DNA of 64,000 nucleotides from Tabrizicola caldifontis (lineage in GTDB: Bacteria; Pseudomonadota; Alphaproteobacteria; Rhodobacterales; Rhodobacteraceae), in assembly GCF_004762095.1 (NCBI RefSeq), contig NZ_SIJH01000001.1:186001-250000 (forward strand), given 5' to 3'. Position numbers and translations under genes: made by a program. Below, piece by piece: positions 45,171-52,994 of the stretch; position 1 is the first letter of the stretch, and every line of letters begins with the position of its first letter. The notes beneath the pieces were generated by a model. That model saw nothing but the letters and a program-made list of their open reading frames with translations, was not told the origin of the DNA and ran no database searches.

Positions 45171-45925
45171 CCGTCCGAGCGCTGCTTGTCATCCTAGCCG
45201 TTCTGCTTGCGGGCCCCGGCACCGCCGAACCCACGAAAGGCCTCTTGACCATCACTTTCGACGATGCCTCGCGCGCGCAGTTCGACCACGGGCTACGACT
45301 GGCCCGTGCGCACGGGCTGCCGGGGACGCTTTTCGTGCCGACGGGACTGGTCGGCGACACGCCTGACCCTGCCGCCTGGACCATGACCTGGGACGAGGTC
45401 CGCGCCTTCAACGCCGCAGGCTGGGAAATCGGCGCGCATGGCCGGACCCACGTCCGCCTGCCCGACCTTCCGCCCGCGGCGCTGTCGGCCGAGATCGACG
45501 ATCCGGTGGACGAAATTGCCGAAAAGGTCGGCGTGGCACCGGTGTCGTTCTCCTCGCCCTTCGGTGCCTTCACCGATGCCACGGTTGACCGGATCATGGC
45601 CAGCTACCGGGCGCATCTGTCCTGGAAAGGCCACGGCGGTCGCAATCCACGGGACGCCATCGAGCCGCGGTTCATCGGGCGGCTGGAGGTGGTCAACACC
45701 ATGACAGCGGCCCAGGTCTGCGGCGAAATGGTCGCCAGCGCCCGGGATGGAACCTGGCTGGTGCTGTTGTTCCACGGCATCACCGAAGGCCCGCCCGGCG
45801 ATTACGAGGTGTCGGCAGCGATGATGGACGAGATATTTTCCTGCGCAGCCTTCCTGCGCGACCGTGGCGTGATCGAGGTCGCCACCGTCCGCGACGCCTT
45901 GGCCAGTCTGGAGACCGCGCCATGA
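45167..45925 (+). CDS. Polysaccharide deacetylase with complete NodB motifs
   Basis: A 252-residue secreted NodB-type protein. Unlike the two copies upstream, motif 1 is complete (LTITFDDASRAQF), motif 2 is EIGAHGRTH and motif 3 FSSPFGAFTD. A signal segment covers about residues 3-18 (ending AGPGTAEP). It is the best candidate for a working deacetylase in the locus, removing N- or O-acetyl groups from the glycan in the periplasm. A GTG start overlaps the stop of the OpgB-like fusion (GTGA). Confidence 0.88.
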   Translation: MTVRALLVILAVLLAGPGTAEPTKGLLTITFDDASRAQFDHGLRLARAHGLPGTLFVPTGLVGDTPDPAAWTMTWDEVRAFNAAGWEIGAHGRTHVRLPDLPPAALSAEIDDPVDEIAEKVGVAPVSFSSPFGAFTDATVDRIMASYRAHLSWKGHGGRNPRDAIEPRFIGRLEVVNTMTAAQVCGEMVASARDGTWLVLLFHGITEGPPGDYEVSAAMMDEIFSCAAFLRDRGVIEVATVRDALASLETAP

Positions 45926-45962
45926 GGACCGGTCGGAACAGGGGCGGAAACGGGGGCTGCCG

Positions 45963-48473
45963 ATGATGCGGCTGACCCGTCGTCACGTCATGCAGGGCGG
46001 CGCTGCCGCGTTGCCGGGTCTTGCCCTGCCCGGCGTGCTGCGTGGTCAGGCCCGCGCCGCGCAGGTGTCGCTGCTGCTGGACGGGATCGGGCCAGGGACG
46101 GACCCGGACAGGCTGGAATCAACCGTTGCCACCTTCCTGTCGGCTGGTCTGCCCGTGACCTGCGTGGCCGATCTGGTCGCACTGACCGCTCTCGAGGCCG
46201 GTGGTCGGCAGCTCTGCGACCTGCTGGCGCGCCTTGCGCTGCGCGATCCCGGGCTGTTCGACCTGGCCCTGCCCATCGGCAAGCTTCCGCGGACTGAGCG
46301 CTATTTCCAATTGCGCCGGGCCGGACAGCTGCGTGAGGCGGTGGTGCGTGCGTTCCGCGATGGTCCGGCAGGCGACCGCGCCTTCCCTGTGGTCACCTTG
46401 ATCGACCGCGGAGAGGATCCGAACATCGACCACACCGCCTTTCGCGGGGCGGGGTTCCGCATCCACCTGCGGGCCGCAGACGGCCCGGTGTCGATGGTTG
46501 TGGCCGGGCGCGGGGAACTGGTCGGAACGGGCGGGCTGTGGACGGCGCTTGATGCGCCCGGCCTGCCGACCCGGCTGGCGCAGGCCCTGTCCGGGGGCGG
46601 CGATCTGCTGCTGTCGCTGTCGCTTGAGGGGGCCGCAGATCCGGTGGCGCGGGCCAGCGAGGTGGCCGCACTCCTGGCGGCTTCCAATGCTGCGGGACGC
46701 ATCCACATGGCCAGCCCGGCGCAGCTTCGGCTATACCAAGGCCGGCCTCTGCCGATCGACCTGGCGCTGCTGGTCGAAGCGGGGACCACCCTCGAGGAAG
46801 ACGATGCAATCCTTGCCTTTGTCCGCGAGCTGGCCGGCCAGGGCGTGCCGCTGACGCTGACCGGCCAGGCCGAGACCTACGGTGAACTTCCCGGGACCGT
46901 GCTGTTCTGCGCCCCGGCCGCCGCGTCGCCCACCCTGCCACCGCCCGCCTGCCAGCGCGACGGCGACCTGCCCGCACCGGGCGGTGCGGATCCCGTCGCC
47001 GTGCATGTGGGTTCCGCTCCCGCCGTCTGGCCCGTGCAGGGCATCGACCCCGATGGCCGGCTGCGGCTGACCCCGCGCCAGTTATCGGCACCCGGGCTGG
47101 ACGGGGTGCTGGACCTTTCGCCGCTGGAAGACCATGTCATCCTCATCCGACCAGAGGATGTGGCTCAGCCGGTGCGCCGCACGCAGATTGTCCAGCGCCT
47201 TGTCGATGCGGCGCTGTCGGGCGAGGCCTATTTCCACACCATCCCGGGCCTTGCCGCCCACCTGGTCGAAACCGAGCCGGTGCTGGCACGACTGTGGTCC
47301 GTGCGCCGACGCAAGGTGACCGACCCGCTGCGCCCGCCCTCCCCCGATGCTGCCGCGCGCTCCGGCCTTCTGGCAGACGCACGCCTCGCCTGGACCTACA
47401 TCGAGCGGTTCACCGATGCCAGGACCGGCATGTGCGCCGGTACGGTGCGGGGCGGTTCCATGATGGTCATCAACCGCGAGGCAACGCTGTGGGATCTGGC
47501 CAGCCAGTTGCACGGCATCCGTGCTGCGCATGAACTGGGTCTGATCGGCCGTGACGACGCAAGGGACCGCATCCGCCTGCTTGTGGCGAACCTGCCCATC
47601 GGCGAGGTCGAGGGCGCGCGCCTGCCGCCCGCCATGTTCCGCACCGACACCGGCAGCGTGGTCGCGCCCGGCTTCGATGTCTGCGACGCGGGCCGTTTCC
47701 TGATCGCGCTCGACCACGTGGTCGAAGCGGGGTTGCTGGATCGCACGGCCGCAGAAGCGGTGGTTGCGGGTTGGGATCTTGCAGTGGCCCTGCCGGAGGG
47801 TCGACCGCGCAGCCACCTTCAGGGCCGGTGGATCGACACCACCCAGTCGCATTGCACCCCCTACAGCCGCCGCGGCATGGCGGCCTGGGGCTTTACCCTC
47901 GTCTCGCCCTATCCGGGGCTTGCGGGCGGCACGCAGTCCGATCGCGACATCGCCTTCCTTTACGACGTGGCCGCCATCGGTCAGGTCGGCATCGAGCCGG
48001 TGCTGCTGGAGATCATCGAGCTTGGGGCCGACCGCGATTCCGCCCTGATCGCAGAGGTGCTGTTCGACGCGCAACTCGACTGGTGGGAGACGACCGGCCA
48101 GTTCAAATGCGCCTCCGAGGCACCATTGAACTTTCCACCCTGGTTTTCCTATCAGGGCCTTCGGTTAGGGCATCTGGGCGATGCAGCCTGGGTCGTGCGT
48201 GGCCTCGGCGGCGCCGCACAATACGACACGCCGGAATTCCGCGCGAAGGCCGAGCTTCTCAGCACCAAGTCCGCCTATCTCTGGGGCGCGGTGCGCGCGC
48301 ATGACTGGTGCGACCGGCTGCTTGAGGTAATGCGGGACAGGACACGGATCGAAGGCCTGGGCTTTTCGGTCGGGGTATTCACCCGGACGATGGAGGCCAT
48401 GCGGGACTACACCGATCTGAACACCAACGGCGTGATCCTGACGGCGATCGGGCATGCGTTGCGCCATGCATAG
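45963..48473 (+). CDS. Tat-exported DUF3131 protein with N-terminal deacetylase-like region
   Basis: An 836-residue periplasmic protein with a twin-arginine signal (RLTRRHVMQGGAAALPGLAL, residues 3-22). Residues about 33-330 resemble a decayed NodB/GH-type barrel (VSLLLDGIGPGTDPDRLEST). Residues about 475-830 match DUF3131, an alpha/alpha-toroid-like family found with glycan synthases: AWTYIERFTDARTGMCAGT, ATLWDLASQLHGIRAAHELGL and TDTGSVVAPGFDVCDAGRFLIAL. A glycan lyase, hydrolase or binding role is likely but unproven. Tat export suggests folding or cofactor loading before secretion. Confidence 0.82.
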   Translation: MMRLTRRHVMQGGAAALPGLALPGVLRGQARAAQVSLLLDGIGPGTDPDRLESTVATFLSAGLPVTCVADLVALTALEAGGRQLCDLLARLALRDPGLFDLALPIGKLPRTERYFQLRRAGQLREAVVRAFRDGPAGDRAFPVVTLIDRGEDPNIDHTAFRGAGFRIHLRAADGPVSMVVAGRGELVGTGGLWTALDAPGLPTRLAQALSGGGDLLLSLSLEGAADPVARASEVAALLAASNAAGRIHMASPAQLRLYQGRPLPIDLALLVEAGTTLEEDDAILAFVRELAGQGVPLTLTGQAETYGELPGTVLFCAPAAASPTLPPPACQRDGDLPAPGGADPVAVHVGSAPAVWPVQGIDPDGRLRLTPRQLSAPGLDGVLDLSPLEDHVILIRPEDVAQPVRRTQIVQRLVDAALSGEAYFHTIPGLAAHLVETEPVLARLWSVRRRKVTDPLRPPSPDAAARSGLLADARLAWTYIERFTDARTGMCAGTVRGGSMMVINREATLWDLASQLHGIRAAHELGLIGRDDARDRIRLLVANLPIGEVEGARLPPAMFRTDTGSVVAPGFDVCDAGRFLIALDHVVEAGLLDRTAAEAVVAGWDLAVALPEGRPRSHLQGRWIDTTQSHCTPYSRRGMAAWGFTLVSPYPGLAGGTQSDRDIAFLYDVAAIGQVGIEPVLLEIIELGADRDSALIAEVLFDAQLDWWETTGQFKCASEAPLNFPPWFSYQGLRLGHLGDAAWVVRGLGGAAQYDTPEFRAKAELLSTKSAYLWGAVRAHDWCDRLLEVMRDRTRIEGLGFSVGVFTRTMEAMRDYTDLNTNGVILTAIGHALRHA

Positions 48474-48601
48474 GATCCTGACCGGGCCACATACCTGCCC
48501 CGACTGCGGCAGGCTCGGCACGGTTCGGCCCTTGTCATGCCGCTGCCGCCGGTTATGACGACCCGGGGCCCGCTGGGCGACAAAGCGAAAGAAGCAGGCG
48601 T

Positions 48602-51600
48602 TTGACAAGGATCCCGGAAGAAGAAGAACCGGATCACGTATTCGAGGATCGAAGCGGCATCCGCGGCAAGGTGGTGGTCGTGCTGCTTGCCGTGCTGGCC
48701 GTTATGACGGTGGTCTGGCTTTGGGATCTGGGGCGCCGTCTGCTGATCGACCTGCCTCTGAACACCGCGGCAGCCCAGCCCGAGGGAACGGCCCGCCCCC
48801 CCGATGCCTTCATTACCCTGCAAGCGAATGCCGCCCGACCCTGCGAACGCAGACCCGAGACAGTAGGGGGGCGGCAGCGGCTGGTCCTGGGCTATCTGCC
48901 TGCGGCCGACAACACCGCGCTGACCGGGCTGCGCAGCCGGTGCGACCGGCTGGACCGGGTTCTGGCTGATGCCTTCCTGCTGGGCGCACCGAATGGCGCG
49001 GTGGTGCCGCTATGGGCTGGGCGCAACCGCGCGCTGCAAGACCTTGCCGATCAGATGGGGATGCCCGGCGGGTCGGCCCTGACCGTGGCGCAGATCACCG
49101 CCAGCACCCGCACGGACGAACTGGCGCACCTGCTGTCAGACGGACCGGCGCTGGATCGGATGACAGAGGAACTGGCCGGCTTCCTGCGCGAACAGCCGCT
49201 GCCAGGCCTTTGCATCGACCTGACCGCGCATCCCGATCTGGACCCGCGCCTTCTGCGCGAGGCCCTGTCGCGTCTGTCGCTGGCCGCCGGGCGACCGGGG
49301 CAATTGCCGCCCGCGCTGTGCCTGATCGCGGGGCCCGAAGCGGGGTTCTGGCGCGACGCCCGGCTTGTCAATCTGCTGGACCTTGCGGTGGTAAAGGCCT
49401 TCCGCGAAACGTCCTCGCCTCTGGTGGCGCCAGCCCCGCCGGATTGGTTCAACGTGAAAATGGCTGAGGTTAAGGCGCTGGTTCCCGGGCCGAAACTGGT
49501 TGTGGCGCTGGGAAGCTTCGGACAGTCCTGGCAAAGCGGGCAGGCGCGAAGCCAGCGGATCAGCTATGCCGAGGCCCTCGCCCGTGCCGACCGTGCGGAC
49601 CTCTCTCCACGCTTCGACCCGGCCCGGGGGGCAACGGCGATCCGCTACCTTGATTCCGGCCGCCGGGTCAACGACATCTGGCTTCTCGACGCGGCCACTG
49701 CCGCCAACCAGCTGGCCGGGTTGGCCCAGGACCAGAGCGTTGCAATCTGGCCCTTGGGCTATGAGGATCCGGCCCTGTGGTCACTGCTTCAGCCTGACCC
49801 TGCGGGGCGCGGACCTGCCGAGCGTCTGACAGGCCCGGTGGATCTGTCGCATCAGGTCCTGACGGAAACCGGTGGCCCGGCCGTCGGTGCCATCCTACCC
49901 GCCGTGCCGGGCGAGCGGCGGGTCGCGGCGGATGCCTCAGCCTTGCGGATCACGGCGCAGGATTACGCCCCCCTGCCCCTGCCCAACCGCGTGCTTCGAC
50001 GCGGGGTCCAGGTGCAGGGCGGACTGGTCCTGGCCTTCGACGGCCTGCCAAGCCTGGGCGATGTTGATGGGCTTCTGAAAACACTTTCGCAAAGCGGGGT
50101 GAAGGCTGCCTTCTTTGCCGACCTACGAATGTTGCTGTTGCGCGGGGCCTCGGCCCGCAAGCTTGTGGCTGCAGGGCATGTTCTTGGCCTGCGCCTTCTG
50201 CCCCCCCTGCCCGACCGCGAGGAATCCCGTATCGCGGCGCGGATGTTGCTGAACTTCGCCCAGCTCTACCTTACGGAAACATTCGGTCAGCCCGCGCGGC
50301 TGGTGCTGCTGCGCCCCGGCGCCGGCCCGCCACACTTCAGCCGCGATGCCTTTGTGGCCGAAGCGGATCTGCTGGAGCGCGGGCTCATCCCCATCCGCTC
50401 CAGTTTCGATGCGCCCTTTGGCCCGATCGACCCGGACGAATTCACCGACCGCATCCTGCGTGAGGGTGGCTTCGATCAGACCCAGGTCGTGACCCTGGAC
50501 CTGCGCGAATCCGGCCCCGACCAGCTGGCTGCGCTGCCGAAACTTCTGTCACGGCTGATCGCCGACGGATTCCGGTTTCTCGCCCCGGACATGGCCGCAC
50601 GGGCAGATGGCACGCTCCCTACGGCCGCAGCCCTGCCCGAACCGAAGCCGGGCGACGGCCTTGCCTTCTCGCTGGCCAACTTTCTGATGAACGGGGTGAC
50701 GGTCCTGTTCTTCGTTATGCTGGTGATTTCGGCCGCGTTCTCGCTGATCTACATCTTCCTGTCGCTGATCCGTCGGCGGAACCCCGGAATCGACCCGGAC
50801 TTCACGCCCCCCGTCGCTGTCATCATTCCCGCCTTCAACGAGGAAAAGGTCATTGCCGCCTGCGTCGCATCGGTCATGCGGTCCGACTACCCGGATTTCC
50901 AGGTCTTCATCGTGGATGACGGATCGACCGACCATACATTCGACGTTGTGCGGCAGCTGGTGGCCGATCATCCGCGCCTGCATCTTCTGCGCGAAGAGAA
51001 TGCCGGAAAATGGCACGCGGCCAATCTGGCGCTTGCCCACATCGACACGCCGATCTTCATTGCGGCCGACGCCGACTCGATCTTCCTGCCCGATACGATC
51101 CGCTGGCTGGTGCAGCCTTTCAAGGATGCACGTGTCGGCGCAGTTGCCGGGCTGGTCGAGGTCGGCAACCGCGTGAACCTGCTCACCGACTTCCAGCACC
51201 AGGAATACATGGTAACGCAGAATGTGCTGCGCCGGGCACACGAGTTCTTCGACGGCATCCTGGTGGTGCCCGGTGCGGTCGGGGCCTGGCGGACGCAGGC
51301 GGTGCGCGCCGGCGGCGGCTTTTCCGGCGAGACGATCACCGAAGATGCCGACCTGACCGTGGCCGTCCATCGCGCGGGCTATCGCGTCCGCTTCGAAGAG
51401 CGTGCCCGCTCGATCACCGAAGTCCCGGTCACCGTGCGTGCCTTCCTGCGCCAGCGGCTGCGCTGGCAGCTCGGAATGCTGCAAGTCAGCTGGAAACATC
51501 GCGGAGTCATCCCCTCGGGCCTGCCGGTGGGCTTTTCGGTGGTCGATTCGATCTGGTTCGGCCCGGTGTCGCTGCTCTTGGCCCTGCTCGATGACATCCT

Positions 51601-51940
51601 GCTGGTCACCGTTGTCGGCACTGCCGTATATTCCATCGTCCTGCGCGAGGCTCTGCCGGGCGGGTCGTTACCGATCCTTCTGTTCACCAGTTATTTCATC
51701 ATGACCGGGATCGAGGTTCTGCGCACGCTGACCGCCTTCTGGTTCGAACGACGCTGGGAATGGAAGACGCTGTTCCTGATCCCGCTGCTGCGCTTTGGCT
51801 ACCGGCAGCTGCTATACATCACCGCGATCCGCGGCCTGTTCCGCGCAGTCACCGGTCATCCGACCGGCTGGTACAAGATCGACCGGACTGGCACCCGCCT
51901 GCGGGCCGCTGGTCAGCGGGCAACGGAAAGCGCCGACTGA
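48602..51940 (+). CDS. Processive family-2 glycosyltransferase with GH18-like and NodB-like domains
   Basis: A 1112-residue inner-membrane synthase. After a helix at about 23-44, residues about 95-400 look like a GH18 barrel with a decayed catalytic motif (CIDLTAHPD at about 204). Residues about 468-690 look like NodB with lost motifs (LVLAFDGLPS, GHVLGLRLL). After a helix near 695-720, the GT2 domain (about 733-960) keeps VDDGS, ADADS, TEDAD and QRLRW, all needed for processive synthesis. More helices follow. This layout recalls fused PgaC-type beta-glycan synthases. The start is a TTG with AGCAGG upstream; no ATG fits. Confidence 0.87.
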   Translation: MTRIPEEEEPDHVFEDRSGIRGKVVVVLLAVLAVMTVVWLWDLGRRLLIDLPLNTAAAQPEGTARPPDAFITLQANAARPCERRPETVGGRQRLVLGYLPAADNTALTGLRSRCDRLDRVLADAFLLGAPNGAVVPLWAGRNRALQDLADQMGMPGGSALTVAQITASTRTDELAHLLSDGPALDRMTEELAGFLREQPLPGLCIDLTAHPDLDPRLLREALSRLSLAAGRPGQLPPALCLIAGPEAGFWRDARLVNLLDLAVVKAFRETSSPLVAPAPPDWFNVKMAEVKALVPGPKLVVALGSFGQSWQSGQARSQRISYAEALARADRADLSPRFDPARGATAIRYLDSGRRVNDIWLLDAATAANQLAGLAQDQSVAIWPLGYEDPALWSLLQPDPAGRGPAERLTGPVDLSHQVLTETGGPAVGAILPAVPGERRVAADASALRITAQDYAPLPLPNRVLRRGVQVQGGLVLAFDGLPSLGDVDGLLKTLSQSGVKAAFFADLRMLLLRGASARKLVAAGHVLGLRLLPPLPDREESRIAARMLLNFAQLYLTETFGQPARLVLLRPGAGPPHFSRDAFVAEADLLERGLIPIRSSFDAPFGPIDPDEFTDRILREGGFDQTQVVTLDLRESGPDQLAALPKLLSRLIADGFRFLAPDMAARADGTLPTAAALPEPKPGDGLAFSLANFLMNGVTVLFFVMLVISAAFSLIYIFLSLIRRRNPGIDPDFTPPVAVIIPAFNEEKVIAACVASVMRSDYPDFQVFIVDDGSTDHTFDVVRQLVADHPRLHLLREENAGKWHAANLALAHIDTPIFIAADADSIFLPDTIRWLVQPFKDARVGAVAGLVEVGNRVNLLTDFQHQEYMVTQNVLRRAHEFFDGILVVPGAVGAWRTQAVRAGGGFSGETITEDADLTVAVHRAGYRVRFEERARSITEVPVTVRAFLRQRLRWQLGMLQVSWKHRGVIPSGLPVGFSVVDSIWFGPVSLLLALLDDILLVTVVGTAVYSIVLREALPGGSLPILLFTSYFIMTGIEVLRTLTAFWFERRWEWKTLFLIPLLRFGYRQLLYITAIRGLFRAVTGHPTGWYKIDRTGTRLRAAGQRATESAD

Positions 51941-51955
51941 GACCGCGTCGGCAGA

Positions 51956-52495
51956 TCAGCCGCCCGACCCCGCACTGGATGAAGCCGTGCGCCGCTGTTT
52001 CGGCCCGAAGGGCACCTCGACGTGGGCCATCCGCTTCATGTAGCTGGTGATCGGCATGCCATAGGGATCGCGCAGATCGGCCTTTCCACCGGTCTGGATG
52101 TATTCCTGAAGCGCATAGGTCCCCAGAAGGTGTGTTGCCGCCAGCATGCCGCTGGGGGTCAGCTCGACCCCGCCTACCTCTGTCCAGGCATGGCGGTGCA
52201 GGTTCTCCGCCTCGATATAGTGCCACATCAGCTTGACCCAAGCCTCGGCCGCCTTGTCCTGCACGGCCCGGTTGGACAGGAATTCCTGCTTCGAGTCGAT
52301 GCCGTTCTTTCCGGTCCATCCACCAGAGAAATTGTTGTCATAGGGGTCGCCGTCGTGGCGGACATAGCCAAGGTCGATCAGCGCCGCTTCGCCGAACTGG
52401 TAAGCCCCCAGAAAATTCAGCGTGTTTACGGCCTGATAGTCACCGCCGGATTCCATCATCCGCAGGGCGACGAGGAACGCGTTGAGAGTCTGCAC
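51956..52495 (-). CDS. Lysozyme-like protein without signal peptide
   Basis: A 179-residue protein starting at GTG 52495, which has AAGGAGG 4 bases upstream. The core ALRMMESGGDYQAVNTLNFL with GAYQFGEAALIDLGY resembles lysozyme/transglycosylase-like domains: a glutamate follows a hydrophobic helix, as in the catalytic E-S-G motif. No secretion signal is visible in this or a longer frame to 52627. The C-terminus is a Ser/Gly/Ala tail. It is convergent with the GT2 gene, 15 bp apart. Possible roles are glycan cleavage after leaderless export, or a phage-derived remnant. Confidence 0.7.
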   Translation of the reverse strand: MQTLNAFLVALRMMESGGDYQAVNTLNFLGAYQFGEAALIDLGYVRHDGDPYDNNFSGGWTGKNGIDSKQEFLSNRAVQDKAAEAWVKLMWHYIEAENLHRHAWTEVGGVELTPSGMLAATHLLGTYALQEYIQTGGKADLRDPYGMPITSYMKRMAHVEVPFGPKQRRTASSSAGSGG

Positions 52496-52994
52496 CTTGC
52501 CTCCTTCCGTCCGGGCATTGCGCGGACAGGCCTTTGAAACCCGTATCTTCCGGGGATCGATGGTCGAAACCCCGCGCCTGACCACAACGCTCGCGCGCAA
52601 TCTGCGCGAGAATTGTGGCCTTTCCATGCCCGCATGGCGTCAGGATTGGCCCAAGGGCCGACGTGGTTCGGTACTGCCCGACTGCCCCTTGTTCTTCGCG
52701 GGTGCATCAGCCCTAGCCGACACAGCAAGGCAGGACAAATCCCTGCGCGGGCAGTCGGCCTCTTGTTGCCGATCGGGCGGATCGCACCTCGGTGCGCGGG
52801 GATGGCCCGGGCGCAACTTCCGGCCAACTTGTTGACAGTGGCGCAAAAACCGGGTGTCGCCTGCCAGGAGGCACGTTATAGTGCCACAGACAGATGCAAG
52901 AGCGTCGGCCGGCCAACCGGCGGCCAGGCTTCCGCAAGCCGGCTTCGGAGCAGCCCGGTTCCCGGACGGCAGAGGCGCAACGACGGAGGCGGCA
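52496..52994. other. 499-bp gene-free stretch with several inverted repeats
   Basis: No reading frame here has both a ribosome site and typical protein composition. The stretch separates the leftward lysozyme-like gene from the rightward YibQ-like gene, so promoters for both should lie here. A TTGACA at 52832 has no good -10 partner. A long imperfect hairpin (52582-52618) and a second inverted repeat, CCGACTGCCC (52678-52687) with GGGCAGTCGG (52749-52758), are the visible structure. Confidence 0.5.
52582..52618. repeat. Long imperfect hairpin in the divergent gap
   Basis: CCACAA (52582-52587) pairs with TTGTGG (52613-52618) and CTCGCGC (52590-52596) with GCGCGAG (52604-52610), with a 2x2 mismatch between and a 7-nt loop GCAATCT. 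A related shorter hairpin, CCGCGCA-ATC-TGCGCGG, occurs downstream of the tRNA-Cys near 38014-38030. This could be part of a non-coding RNA, a leader structure or a protein-binding site. Confidence 0.55.

Noticed and set aside
52832-52860. Consensus TTGACA as promoter for the YibQ-like gene
   Set aside because: No acceptable -10 hexamer lies 16-18 bp downstream, and TATAGT at about 52880 is too far away.
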